Part shown: positions 17,379-27,020 of the stretch, one piece after another | How the letters are laid out: every line of letters begins with the position of its first letter | Numbering within the stretch: the stretch's first letter is position 1 | Origin: Kitasatospora acidiphila | Lineage (GTDB): Bacteria; Actinomycetota; Actinomycetes; Streptomycetales; Streptomycetaceae | Direction of reading: 5' to 3' | Length of the DNA: 64,000 bases | Assembly: GCF_006636205.1 (NCBI RefSeq) | Contig: NZ_VIGB01000003.1 | Location: forward strand, 7,814,501-7,878,500 | Notes under the pieces: generated by a model | Seen by the model: only the letters and a program-made list of their open reading frames with translations | What the model was told of the DNA's origin: nothing | Databases searched by the model: none | Program-made: the position numbers and the translations under genes

Positions 17379-20300
17379 TTGAGTGGGGTGGCTACGGGAC
17401 CGGTTCGGTCGGGCTCGGGCGGGGTGAGTGGTGCGGCCGGCGGTGGAGCCGGCGTCGCAGGTGGCTCGGCGTCGGGTGAGGGTGGCGCGGGCGCGGGCGC
17501 GGGCGGTGGGGTGAGTGGCGGAGAAGGCTTGAGCGGTGGAGAGGGCTTGAGTGGTGGAGAGGGCGCAGGGGCTGGTGCGGGCAACGGGGTTGGCGGTGCG
17601 GGACGCTCCGGCGGTGCCGGGGACGGGGGTTGGCGTGCGGTGGCGCCCATGACGCCCACCATCATGCGGGCGACGGGCGGGGTCAGTGACGGGCTGCGGT
17701 TCCGGTCGCGGCTCGCCGCCTGGCAGAACCCGTCGCAGACCGGGAGCCTCGGGCACGCGGTGCTGCCGTCGGCGCCCGTGGGGATCCTGCGGGCCGTGGC
17801 GCGGCCGTTGGTGTCGGGTGTCGGGTCGGCCGGGGGCGGTGGCCCGGAGCTGCGGTATGCGGTGCCCCGTGCGGGGAACGCCGGTGGGGCAGGGGAGTTC
17901 GGGACTTCCGGGGAGCCTGCGGAGTCTGCGGCATCCGGGGCGGTGCAGGGCGGCCGGGCGGTGCGTCGGGTGCAGCGGGCGGAGGGTGCGCGGCGGCGGT
18001 TGCGGGTTGCGGCGGTGGGTGCGGCGGGTGGGGGAGTGGTTGGTGGGGGTGTAGTTGGTGGGGGTGCTGCGCTCGCAGGTTCTGGTGGTGATGGTTCATC
18101 GGTGACCAAGGCTTCGGAGGGGGCGGGTGGCGCTGCTGGGCCTGCCGCTTCCGCCGGTTCTCCGGCAGCTGCTTCCTCTGGTGGCGGGCGACTCCGGGCC
18201 GGTGAGGCGCCGGCCGTGCAACTTCGCCGGATTTCCACGCCGTTGACCGTATCCTCGCGCCCCTGGACCTTGCCCACGCGTACGGTCGCCGTGGTTCAGC
18301 CGGCTGCCGACGTGCGCTCGACCGGCGCTACCCTGCCGGCGGATCGGTCCGGCGGCGGGGAGCTGCTGCCGGCGACGGCCGCACCGGCGGATCCCGCCGG
18401 CCCGTCCGCGTCTGCCCCGGAGTGCAGCGTGTCGCCGCCGAGGGTTCCGCGCCGGACCGGCGCACCGAGCCGACGGTGCAGCGTGCCGCCGCGCCGGGCC
18501 GCCCGGTGCTCGGCGCGCCGCTGACCGCGCTGCCCGCGAGCGCCGCGCCCGCTGCGGGGGCCGGCACCAGCGGGGCAGGTCCGGCGACCCCGCCGATGCC
18601 GATCGTGCCCAGGCCCGCCCAGGCGGCGGCTGGGGGAGTGGGTGGCGCCGAGGGGCAGGGTTCTGCCTCGCCGGCGGGCCGACCGGAGCGGGAGACCCGC
18701 GATGCGGCGCAGGTGCAGCGTGCGTCGCGCGGCGGTGGCGGTTCGTCCCGCCGGGAGTCGGCCGGGTCGGTGCCGTCCGGCGGTGTGTCCGGAGGCGCCG
18801 GCGTCAGCTCGGTACAGCGGGCGCCGCGTCCTTCCGGGGCGTCGGCCGCCGGTGTGGAGAGCGGCGGGCGTGCCAGCGGCTCGGGCGGGTCGGTGCCGTC
18901 CGGCTCCGCGTCGGGTGGTGCGGCGGGTGGAAGTGGCAGCAGCAGTCGTGGGAGTGGCTCGGGTGGGCCGGCTCAGCCCGGTTCCGTGGTCGGCGGTGCG
19001 GCGTACGTGCAGCGGGTGTCCGTTGAGGGTGGTGCGGGTTCCGCTGGTGCGCCTTCGGGTGGTGCGGCGGGTGGAAGTGGCAGCAGCAGTCGTGGGAGTG
19101 GCTTGGGAGGGCCGGCTCAGTCGGGCGCCGTGGTCGGCGGTGCGGCGTACGTGCAGCGGGCGTCCGTTGAGGGTGGTGCGGGTTCCGCTGGTGTGCCCTC
19201 GGGTGGAGCGGGCAGTGACGGCCGTGCCGGTGGCTCTGCCGGGTCGACGCAGTCCAGCCCCGTGCCTGGGGGCGCCGCGCAGGTGCAGCGTGCGCCCGGG
19301 TCGGGCCCTGCCGGGTCGGCGTCGGGGACCGACTCCACCGGCCCGCGGACGCGTGGCGGACTGGGAGCCCCACTCAGTGCGCTGCCGCCGAGCGCCGCGG
19401 TGTCGAGTGGCGCCGCCCCGCTGCTTGGCGGGGAGGGGATCGCTCGGCGGATCACGAGCGCTGGGGCGAGGAGCGGCACGGGTGGTGGGAGCGGATCGGC
19501 CTCCGTACCCGCGCCTGTGCAGTCGGTCGCATCGCCCGAGCTGGTGGTGCGCAGCGAGGGCACGCCCCGCGAGGCTGCCTCGACGCTGGACGCGGCAGTC
19601 GTTCAGCGCGCCGGCGACGGCGGTCCGGTCCGTCGCGCACGAGGCGGCAGCAGCGCGCCAACAGGCACTGAAGCGGCCCGAGTCGAGTCGCCGAATGCTG
19701 AGCGGGGTGCTGCCCGCTCGCAGGGTGGTGCGGTGTCGGCCGACGGTAGGCCCGTCGCGCCGTCGCGCCCGCTGATCGGCGTCCTGGGCGCGATGCCCAC
19801 CGTTCGGCTGAGCAACTCTGCCCAGGGCGTCGGCGGCGCCGTGCAGCGCGCGGTCGAGCCCATCCAGCGCACCCGGGCGCTGCTCGGCGAGCGCCGCCCA
19901 GGGTTCACGCTCGCCACGCCGGCGATCAGCCCCGCACCGGCCGCCGGCGGGGCGGCGAAGCCGGCCGTACCGGTGGTCAGGGCGGCATGGCCGCAGCGCC
20001 AGGCGACGACCACTGAGGCTTCGGCTGCCGAGGAGCCGGCGGTACAGCGGAGCACGCGAGGCCCGGCCTCCGCTGCCCTGCGCCCCTCATCGCGTGAGTC
20101 GCAGCGCCGTGGCGGCACCTCGTACTCGGCGCCGTCCGCACGCCCGATGGGTCCGGCCCCGAGCGCGGCCTCATCGCCGTCTCGTGGTGTGAGCGGTGGC
20201 CCGCAGTCGTCGGCGCCCACCAGCGATCGTGGTGCGGCGTCATCGGCGACTCCTGGCGGTGGCGCGGGGTACCCGAGCGTGCAGCGCTCGGTGTCCGGCA

Positions 20301-21217
20301 ACCCGCTCCCGGCCGGGCCGACCGCGCCATCGGGGCTGTTCGGGCGGGTCGTGCGGCGCTTGGTCTCCGGTGCCCCGACGACTCTCGGGGGTTCCGCAGC
20401 CGACATCGGCGACCAATCCGGCAACTTGCCCACCACCCAGCCGACCGCCCAACCGACGTACCCCAGCGGCACCGTGACCCAGCCGGCCGTCCAACGCTCC
20501 GCACTCGGAAGCCTGCCCCCGGTGCGACCGCACGCCCGATCGGCGACCCCGGGCGGCGTCGCGCCCAACCTGGCCGTTCGGCGCTCCGCACCCGGTACCC
20601 AACTCCCGGCCCAGCCAGCCCAGTCGGCCGACCAGCCCGGCTACCCCGGCGCCCCTGGCCCGCGTACCTCCGCGCCCGCCCCCGTCGTCCCCCTGGTGCG
20701 CCTCGCCCCACCGTCCAGCCCGGAATCCCCGACGAGCCTCCAGCGCCTGCCGGTTGGGGCCCGCCCCGCTCCGTCACCCGTCACCCAGCCGTCAGCCAGC
20801 CCTCCGTGGACCCCCGCCACCCTCACGGGTTCACCGATCCGACCGCTCTCGCCCTCCTCACCGCAGCCGCAACCGTCGTCCGCCACGGCCCAGGTCCTGC
20901 AGCGCGTGGCCCAGCAAGCCGGCCTGGTCGGCGTGCCGTTGACCGCTGTCCCCGCCCGCATGCCCACCGTCCCGCAGTCCGCGTCCGCGTCCGCACCCGT
21001 GCAACGCAGCGCCGGCAGCACGCCCTCGCCCGCTGCTCCAGCATCGATCACCGTCTCACGCGCCCCCGCCGCCGCACCCCCGGCAAACCCCGCACCCACC
21101 GTCCCCGATGTCGACGAGCTGGCCCGGCGCCTGGTCGAACCCGTCGGCCGGCTGCTGCGCGCCGAACTGCGCAGGGGGAGGGAGCGCGCCGGACGGCCCT
21201 ATGACAGTGGTCGCTGA
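17379..21217 (+). CDS. Giant low-complexity CIS protein with repeated VQR motifs, possible tape-measure/scaffold (single frameshift near 18417)
   Basis: From a TTG start one base after the previous stop, a Gly/Ser/Ala/Pro-rich protein runs to 21217. The frame breaks at CCCC (18415-18418); one added C gives about 1279 aa. Recognisable elements are scattered through apparent disorder. At least fourteen VQR motifs (mostly VQRA, VQRS or VQRV) and three LQR/IQR variants recur every 30-120 residues. The motif (A/V)PLTALPA-like occurs three times (GAPLTALPASA, GAPLSALPPSA, GVPLTAVPARM). The C terminus is an amphipathic helix (DELARRLVEPVGRLLRAELR, about 1244-1263). Position between the tube-side genes and the second tube gene suggests a tape measure or lumen protein. 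VQR-type segments also occur in N-terminal tails of eCIS-associated (DUF4157) proteins. The role is inferred. Confidence 0.65.
18913..19200. repeat. 144-bp tandem duplication inside the giant CIS gene
   Basis: Two adjacent copies (18913-19056 and 19057-19200) of a 144-bp unit (48 codons), followed by the start of a third (GGGTGGAGCG at 19201). Each copy encodes one YVQR motif flanked by Gly/Ser-rich sequence. The copies differ at only about a dozen sites, so the duplication is recent or homogenised. Confidence 0.85.
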
Positions 21218-21284
21218 CCAGGCCTGACACCACACCGCCCCACTCGCCAACGGGCAAGGCACGCAACCGAAGTACGGAACAGGG

Positions 21285-21710
21285 ATGACCGACAACATCT
21301 TCGCCTCGAGCATCTTCTTCAGGCTCACCATCGGTGGCAACGACCTGGGGGAGTTCGCGACGTGCTCGGGACTCGGCGCCCAGGTCGAGATCGAGCAGTA
21401 CCAGGAGGGCGGCAACAACGGTTTCGCCTACCAACTGCCGGGCCGCATCACCTGGTCGAACATCACCCTGACCCGCGCGGTCACCAAGGACACCACCAAG
21501 ATCGCGCGTTGGTTGGACGAGATCATCCGGCGGGTGCAGCCCAAGGACGGCGAGATCGTGGCGCTGCAGCCGGACGGCACGCCGATCGTCAGCTGGCAGG
21601 TGCTCGGCATCGTCCCGGTCCGCTGGGAGGGGCCGACGTTCGACCCCAACAGCTCCCAACCCGGCCTGGAGACCCTGGAGATCGCCCACGTGGGCCTGCG
21701 CCCGTCCTGA
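21285..21710 (+). CDS. Second CIS tube-like protein (Pvc5-like / tube initiator)
   Basis: A 141-aa gp19-family protein: MTDNIFASSIFFRLTIGGND, FATCSGLGAQVEIEQYQEGG, LPGRITWSNITLTRAVTKD and the C-terminal RWEGPTFDPNSSQPGLETLE. It shares the beta-barrel layout of the main tube protein at 16315 but is clearly divergent, with the EYQEGGNNG-type loop seen in baseplate-proximal tube subunits. It is probably the adaptor ring between tube and the LysM/VgrG hub, as for Pvc5. The 67-base gap before it contains the end of the giant gene and a weak ribosome binding site. Confidence 0.85.
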   Translation: MTDNIFASSIFFRLTIGGNDLGEFATCSGLGAQVEIEQYQEGGNNGFAYQLPGRITWSNITLTRAVTKDTTKIARWLDEIIRRVQPKDGEIVALQPDGTPIVSWQVLGIVPVRWEGPTFDPNSSQPGLETLEIAHVGLRPS

Positions 21711-21775
21711 CCCGAGCCCCGCCCGCTCGGCCCCCCACTCCCCGTCCACCGCAACCCGATCGGAGAAGCGACAGG

Positions 21776-22498
21776 ATGTCCTCAGCGGTCCCCGCGAGCG
21801 TCACCCGGGCCCAACTGACCATCATGGAGCCCCCGTCGACGGTCGGTGGCCAGCCTGGTGGGGCATTGGCCACGCTGCAGCTCCAGTTCAACCCGGCCAC
21901 CCTCAGCCTGAGCAAGTCCACCGAGTGGCGCCGCACGCCCTCCCGGATGGCGGGCGAGTCCGCGCTGCCCGAATTCGTCGGCGCCGGACCGCGGTCGCTC
22001 TCGCTGGAGGTGTTCCTCGACGCGACGGCCACCCACGACGACTCGGTGGAGCAGGCCGTGGAGAAGCTGATGAAGGGCTGCGTTCCCACTCCGAGCAGCT
22101 TGGACCGCAAGAAGCCGTCGAGCCCGTGGGTCCGGCTGGACTGGGGCACCTCGCGGACCACGTCGTTCAACGGGGTGATGGCCGCGCTCTCCGTCAACTA
22201 CACGCTCTTCGACGTCGACGGCCACCCGCTGCGCGCCACCTGTTCGCTCACCATCGAGGAGGCCAGCGTCGACCCGGCGGGTCAGAACCCGACCTCCGGT
22301 TCCCTGGACGCCCGCAGCATCCACCGGGTGATCGCGGGCGACACCCTGCCGATGCTCGCCTGGCGCGAGTACGGCGATGCGACGGCCTGGCGCACCATCG
22401 CCGAGGCCAATGACATCGACGATCCGATGGTGCTGACGCCGGGTATGGAACTGATCGTGCCGGGAATCGACGAGTCGTCTCAGGCGGTGCGGTCATGA
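21776..22498 (+). CDS. CIS tube-adaptor protein with C-terminal LysM domain (Pvc7-like)
   Basis: A 240-aa protein. The N-terminal part (LQLQFNPATLSLSKSTEWRR, then GPRSLSLEVFLDATATHDDS) is typical of the baseplate hub adaptor gp53/Pvc7. A C-terminal LysM module (IHRVIAGDTLPMLAWREYGD ... MVLTPGMELIVPG, about 183-232) probably clamps the hub rather than binding peptidoglycan. The GGAGAAGCGACAGG site supports the ATG at 21776. The TGA overlaps the start of the VgrG-like gene. Order LysM-VgrG-PAAR matches other CIS baseplates. Confidence 0.88.
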   Translation: MSSAVPASVTRAQLTIMEPPSTVGGQPGGALATLQLQFNPATLSLSKSTEWRRTPSRMAGESALPEFVGAGPRSLSLEVFLDATATHDDSVEQAVEKLMKGCVPTPSSLDRKKPSSPWVRLDWGTSRTTSFNGVMAALSVNYTLFDVDGHPLRATCSLTIEEASVDPAGQNPTSGSLDARSIHRVIAGDTLPMLAWREYGDATAWRTIAEANDIDDPMVLTPGMELIVPGIDESSQAVRS

Positions 22499-24261
22499 CG
22501 ACGCCGGAAGCGCGCAGCGGCCGCTCGTTCGCCGCGGATCCGATCGTCTCGGCGCCGGGTCCGCTGCCGCCGGCCTGGGTGAAGCAGTTGGTGTCCTGCG
22601 AGATCGACCAGAGTGTCGGGCTGCCCGATACCGTCGTGCTGTCGTACCGCGACGCGAACCACACCTTCCTCAGCGACACCGGGATCACCATCGGGGCTCA
22701 GCTCCAGGTCTCCGTGGTCACCGTCCAGGGGAACACCCAGGTAAAGCTGTTCAGCGGCGAGGTGACCGCACTGGAGCTGGACGTGGACGGCACGGGCTCC
22801 TACACCGTGGTGCGGGCCGCCGCACTCACCCACCGCCTGATGCGCGGGCGCCGAGTGAAGGCCTACCGCAACATGACGACCTCCGACATCGTGCAACAGG
22901 TCGCCGCGGGCGCCGGGTTGAGCCTGGGCCGGGTGGACTCGTTCTCCGTCGTCCACCAGCAGCTCTCCCAAGCGAACGTCTCGGACTGGGAGTTCCTCCA
23001 GTATCTGGCGCAGGAGAACGGTGCGCTGCTGCGCGTCGACGAGACCGGGCTGCTGGAGTTCGTCAAGCCCGAGCCGGCCTCCTCGGCGCCGGCGCCGTCC
23101 ACCCCGGCGCCGCAGAGTCCGATGGTGCTGGAGTACGGCCGCAACCTGATGGCGCTGCGCGGGGTGCTGACCGGCGCGGGCGGCGCGAACACGGTCGAGG
23201 TGCGCGGCTGGAACGTCGCCACCAAGAACGCCCTGGTCGCCACCGAGCCGTCGGTGACCAGCCAGACCGTGCAGCCCGGCCTGAGTCCCACCACCGGGGC
23301 CACCGGCTCCGCGAAGCTGACCGTCACCGACACCCCGTACCGGACGCAGGCGGAGACCACCAGCACGGCCCAGTCGGTCGCCGCCTCGGTCGCGGCCGGA
23401 TTCGGCGAGTTGGAGGCGGTCGTCGAGGGCAACCCGCAGCTGCGGGCCGGGACCCCGGTCGCCCTGGGCAACGTCGGTCCCGCTTTCTCCGGCCGCTACA
23501 CCGCGACCGCGGTGCACCATGTGCTGGAGCCCTACCGGGGTTACCGGACCACCGTGGTGGTCAGTGCGGCGCCGGACCGCTCGCTCGCCGGGCTGGTCCT
23601 CGGGGGCAACGCACCGCAGCGCGGCGCCCGGATGCCGGGACTGGCGATCGCCGTGGTCACCGACGTCCGGGAACCGGGCGACGGGCAGCGCGGCTGGGTG
23701 AAGCTCAAGTTCCCCTGGCTGGACGACACATACGTGTCCGACTGGGTGCGTACGGTGCAGTGGGGAGGGCAGGGCGGCGGCGGGGTCTTCAGTCCGGAGG
23801 TCAACGATGAGGTGCTGGTGGGCTTCGAGCAGGGCAGCCTCGACAGCCCCTATGTGCTGGGCGGGCTCTACAACGGCGTCGACAAGCCCTCGCAGCACGA
23901 GGTGCCGCTCATCGACGCGGGCTCCGGCAAGGTCAACCGTCGCTCGCTGGTGTCCCGTTCGGGCAACCGGCTGGAACTGCTGGACGTGCCGGGCGGCCAG
24001 TCCGGGGTCCGGCTGGCCAGCGGCGACAACAAGCTGGAGGTGCGGTTGGACGAGCAGCGCGGCGAGATCAAGCTGACCGTCTCCGGCGGCCTGGGAGGCG
24101 GGAGTTCGGTGACGCTCTCGGCTTCCGGTATCACGCTCGACGCGGGCACCGGAGAGGTGAAGGTGACCGGTGGATCGGTGACCGTCAACGGTCAGACCGC
24201 GGTCACCGTGAACGGTGGCGTGGAGGCCGTGCTCAAGGCCGATATCGTTCGCATCAACTGA
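22495..24261 (+). CDS. VgrG-like spike protein (Pvc8-like, gp27-gp5 fusion)
   Basis: A 588-aa protein. Residues 20-370 form the gp27-like hub (WVKQLVSCEIDQSVGLPDTV; VNDEV-type loops; NVSDWEFLQYLAQENGALLR). Residues about 375-470 form the gp5 OB-fold (AIAVVTDVREPGDGQRGWVK; FEQGSLDSPYVLGGLYNG). The C terminus is a short beta-helix (GITLDAGTGEVKVTGGSVTV). The spike forms the trimeric puncturing tip and is capped by the PAAR protein encoded next. There is no appended effector domain, so any cargo must be loaded elsewhere. It overlaps the preceding gene by four bases. Confidence 0.93.
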   Translation: MTTPEARSGRSFAADPIVSAPGPLPPAWVKQLVSCEIDQSVGLPDTVVLSYRDANHTFLSDTGITIGAQLQVSVVTVQGNTQVKLFSGEVTALELDVDGTGSYTVVRAAALTHRLMRGRRVKAYRNMTTSDIVQQVAAGAGLSLGRVDSFSVVHQQLSQANVSDWEFLQYLAQENGALLRVDETGLLEFVKPEPASSAPAPSTPAPQSPMVLEYGRNLMALRGVLTGAGGANTVEVRGWNVATKNALVATEPSVTSQTVQPGLSPTTGATGSAKLTVTDTPYRTQAETTSTAQSVAASVAAGFGELEAVVEGNPQLRAGTPVALGNVGPAFSGRYTATAVHHVLEPYRGYRTTVVVSAAPDRSLAGLVLGGNAPQRGARMPGLAIAVVTDVREPGDGQRGWVKLKFPWLDDTYVSDWVRTVQWGGQGGGGVFSPEVNDEVLVGFEQGSLDSPYVLGGLYNGVDKPSQHEVPLIDAGSGKVNRRSLVSRSGNRLELLDVPGGQSGVRLASGDNKLEVRLDEQRGEIKLTVSGGLGGGSSVTLSASGITLDAGTGEVKVTGGSVTVNGQTAVTVNGGVEAVLKADIVRIN

Positions 24262-24309
24262 CGAAGCCGACTGACCAAGCCCACTGACCAAGCTATTTGA
24301 CGAAGCATC
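24258..24309. repeat. 13-bp tandem repeat carrying the VgrG stop codon
   Basis: Four units starting at 24258, 24271, 24284 and 24297 with consensus CTGAC(C/G)AAGC. Each contains a TGA, exactly 13 bases apart (24259, 24272, 24285, 24298). The first TGA is the stop of the spike gene. Because 13 is not a multiple of 3, the TGAs fall in all three frames. The unit occupies nearly all of the spacer before the PAAR gene. Confidence 0.85.
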
Positions 24310-24331
24310 AAGTCGACGAAGGAGAGCGACA

Positions 24332-24643
24332 ATGCCCCCCGCAGCCCGCACGGGCGACGCCACCGACCACGCCGGTGTCATCACCACCCCACCACCAGGA
24401 GCCATCGGGGTGGATACCGTGCTGATCGGCGGTCGGCCGGCCGCCGTGACCGGCAGCCTGCACGCGTGCGTCCCGCATGTGGAACTCGGGCCCGCCAACG
24501 TCGTCATGCCCTCTCTCGGGTCGGTGACCGGGGGGATGGTGCTGATCGGTGGGCTGCCGGCCGCGAAGATGGGGGACGACACGGCCTGCGGGGCCAAGAT
24601 CGTGGAGGGCGCGTTCAACGTGCTGATCGGAGGCGCACTGTGA
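24332..24643 (+). CDS. PAAR-like spike tip protein
   Basis: A 103-aa protein rich in Gly-Gly-Pro-Ala turns: ARTGDATDHAGVITTPPPGA, VLIGGRPAAVTG, HACVPHVE and VLIGGLPAAKMGDDTACGAK. The repeated IGGxPAAxxGD pattern is the PAAR signature, with His/Cys residues suited to binding a metal ion at the cone apex. It sharpens the VgrG-like trimer. The GAAGGAGAGCG site lies just before the ATG. Its TGA overlaps the GTG of the gp25-like gene. Confidence 0.92.
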   Translation: MPPAARTGDATDHAGVITTPPPGAIGVDTVLIGGRPAAVTGSLHACVPHVELGPANVVMPSLGSVTGGMVLIGGLPAAKMGDDTACGAKIVEGAFNVLIGGAL

Positions 24644-25068
24644 ACGGCGCCTTCATCGGCCGGGGTTGGGCCTTCCCGCTGCGGGTGAACGCCACCGGCG
24701 GCATCGGCATGGTGGATCGGGACCGCGAGATCGCGGAGGCCATCCGGCTGATCCTCGGCACGGCGCCCGGCGAGCGCCCGATGCGGCCCGAATTCGGCTG
24801 CGGCATCCACGAGTACGTGTTCGCGCCGGGCGACGGCACCACGGCCGGCCGGATCGCCCGCGAGGTGCGCACCGCACTGGAGCGCTGGGAGCCCCGGATC
24901 GACGTCGACGACGTCGTGATCGCTTTCGACACCATCGACGAGGGCACCCTGTACATCGACGTCCACTACACCGTGCGGTCCACCAACGACCGCCGCAACC
25001 TGGTGTTCCCGTTCTACACGATCCCCGAGGGCCCGGACGGCGCGGGCCCGCAGGAGGGAGATAGCTGA
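24640..25068 (+). CDS. Baseplate wedge protein, gp25/IraD-like (Pvc9-like)
   Basis: A 142-aa protein starting at a GTG that overlaps the PAAR stop. It has the gp25 signature: FPLRVNATGGIGMVDRDREI, IRLILGTAPGERPMRPEFGC and a central EYVFAPGD, followed by RVRTALERWEPRIDVDDVVI-type strands. Gp25 proteins nucleate sheath polymerisation and form part of the wedge with the gp6-like protein encoded next. Length is normal. Its TGA overlaps the next ATG. Confidence 0.93.
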   Translation: MNGAFIGRGWAFPLRVNATGGIGMVDRDREIAEAIRLILGTAPGERPMRPEFGCGIHEYVFAPGDGTTAGRIAREVRTALERWEPRIDVDDVVIAFDTIDEGTLYIDVHYTVRSTNDRRNLVFPFYTIPEGPDGAGPQEGDS

Positions 25069-27020
25069 TGGCACTGCCCTCCCCGAACCTCGACGACCGG
25101 CGGTTCCAGCAACTCGTCGACGAGGCCAAGCGATACGTGCAGCAGCGCGCACCCGAGTGGACCGACCACAACGTCTCCGACCCGGGCGTCACCCTCATCG
25201 AGACCTTCGCCTACCTGGTCGACCAGCTGCTGTACCGGCTGAACCGGGTGCCGGAGAAGAACTACTCCGCCTTCCTGGACCTGCTGGGCATCAGGCTCTT
25301 CCCGCCGGCGGCGGCCACCGCCGAGGTCGACTTCTGGCTGTCGGCACCGCAACCCGAGACGGTGCAACTGCGCGCCGGCACCGAGGTGTCCACGGTGCGG
25401 ACCGAGACCGAGGAGGCCGTGGTGTTCTCCACGGTCGACGACCTCGCCATCGTCCCCAGCTCCCTGGAGCGGCTGGTCACGGCCTCCGTCTCCGGCGAGC
25501 AGAACGACCGCACGGCCCGCCTTGCCGACGGCCTGGACGTGCCGTGCTTCCAGGCGCGCCCCGAGGTCGGGGACGCCATGCTGTTCGCCCTGCCGGCGGT
25601 GGTGCCGCGATGCATCCTGATCGTCAGGCTGGACAGCCGAGTCGAGGGTGTCGGCGTCGACCCGCGGCAGCCGCCACTGGCCTGGGAGGTGTGGGACGGC
25701 GCGCGGTGGACCGCCTGCGAGATCGGCCCCGACACCACCGGCGGCCTCAACCGGCCAGGAGAAGTGGTGGTGTTCGTGCCCGCCGGGCACACCGCCTCGG
25801 TGATCGCCGGGCGCCGGGCCGGCTGGCTGCGCTGCCGGACCACCGAACCCAAGCCCGGCCAGCCGTTCTACTCGGAGTCCCCGACGATCCGCCGTGCCGA
25901 GGTGTTCACGGTCGGCGGCACCGCGACCGTCGCCCACGCCCACACCGTGACCGACGCACCGCTGGGCACCTCGGAGGGGGTTGCCGGCCAGCGCTTCCGC
26001 CTCGCCAGGCCGCCCGTGCTGCTCGACGGCGGGCCGCCGGTGGTCGAGGTCTCGGCCGGCGAGGGCTGGGAACGCTGGACGGCCGTCGAGCACTTCGGCG
26101 AGTCTTCGCCGACCGATCGGCATGTGGTGATCGACGCGACCACGGGCGAGTTCATGTTCCCGCCCGCCGTCCGTGAACCCGACGGCAGCCTGCGCGCGTT
26201 CGGCGCGGTGCCGGCCAAGGGAGCCCAACTGCGCGTGCCGCACTACCGCACGGGCGGCGGGACGGCGGGCAATGTGGCGCGGAGCACGATCTCGGTGCTG
26301 CGCAGCTCGGTGCCGTACGTGGCCAGGGTCGACAACCGCGAGGCAGCACGCGGCGGGGTCGACGGCGAGACGGTGGAGAACGCCAAACTGCGGGCGCCGC
26401 ATCTGCTGCGCCTGCAGGAACGCGCGGTCACGGCCGGGGACTTCGAGCTGATCGCCGGTCAGGCCGCCCCGGCCGCAGCCCGGATCAAGTGCGTGCCGGC
26501 CGTCGCCGGGGAGGCTGGTGCGGTGCGGGTACTGGTGGTGCCCGACGCCGTCGCGGACGAGGGCGACCGCCTGCGCTTCGAGCAGCTGATCCCCGCCGAG
26601 CAGATGCTGGCCGCGATCGCCCAGGCCCTCGATGAGCGACGGCTGATCGGCACCCGGCTGGTCGTCCAGCCCCCCAACTACCAAGGCGTGACTGTGGTTG
26701 CGCGGCTCACCACCAGGGGACCGGACGCCGAGCGGGTGCGGGAGGCGGCGCTGGAGGCGCTGTTCCGCTACCTCAACCCGCTGCGCGGCGGCGCTGACGG
26801 CACCGGGTGGCCGTTCGGCCGGGCGGTGCAGTACGGGGAGATGTTCGGGGTGCTCCAACGGGTGCCCGGCGTGGGGGTGGTGGAGGAGCTGCGGCTGTTC
26901 CCGGCGGATCCGATCACCGGGCGCAGGGGCGCACCGGCCGAGCGGGTCGACGTCGAGCCGGACGCCCTGGTCTTCTCGCACCAGCACCAGGTGGTGGTCA
27001 CCGAGGGCGGTCCGTCATGA
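25068..27020 (+). CDS. Baseplate J-like wedge protein (gp6-like, Pvc11-like)
   Basis: A 650-aa protein. The N terminus PSPNLDDRRFQQLVDEAKRY with WTDHNVSDPGVTLIETFAYL is the hallmark of CIS/T6SS-like baseplate J proteins. The C-terminal part contains RAVTAGDFELIAGQA and LVVQPPNYQGVTVVARLT followed by a gp6-like (VREAALEALFRYLNPLRGG) region. It forms the iris of the baseplate with the gp25-like protein and the next gene product. Both ends overlap neighbouring genes by one to four bases. Confidence 0.93.
   Translation: MALPSPNLDDRRFQQLVDEAKRYVQQRAPEWTDHNVSDPGVTLIETFAYLVDQLLYRLNRVPEKNYSAFLDLLGIRLFPPAAATAEVDFWLSAPQPETVQLRAGTEVSTVRTETEEAVVFSTVDDLAIVPSSLERLVTASVSGEQNDRTARLADGLDVPCFQARPEVGDAMLFALPAVVPRCILIVRLDSRVEGVGVDPRQPPLAWEVWDGARWTACEIGPDTTGGLNRPGEVVVFVPAGHTASVIAGRRAGWLRCRTTEPKPGQPFYSESPTIRRAEVFTVGGTATVAHAHTVTDAPLGTSEGVAGQRFRLARPPVLLDGGPPVVEVSAGEGWERWTAVEHFGESSPTDRHVVIDATTGEFMFPPAVREPDGSLRAFGAVPAKGAQLRVPHYRTGGGTAGNVARSTISVLRSSVPYVARVDNREAARGGVDGETVENAKLRAPHLLRLQERAVTAGDFELIAGQAAPAAARIKCVPAVAGEAGAVRVLVVPDAVADEGDRLRFEQLIPAEQMLAAIAQALDERRLIGTRLVVQPPNYQGVTVVARLTTRGPDAERVREAALEALFRYLNPLRGGADGTGWPFGRAVQYGEMFGVLQRVPGVGVVEELRLFPADPITGRRGAPAERVDVEPDALVFSHQHQVVVTEGGPS

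Noticed and set aside
6509..18418. Programmed ribosomal frameshifting in the CIS operon
   Set aside because: The sites lack a common slippery heptamer. Similar breaks occur in unrelated genes, one with opposite sign, so sequence error explains them better.
22480..25152. 890-codon minus-strand open frame opposite the VgrG-PAAR-gp25 genes
   Set aside because: Compositional shadow of well-supported baseplate genes, with no recognisable domain.
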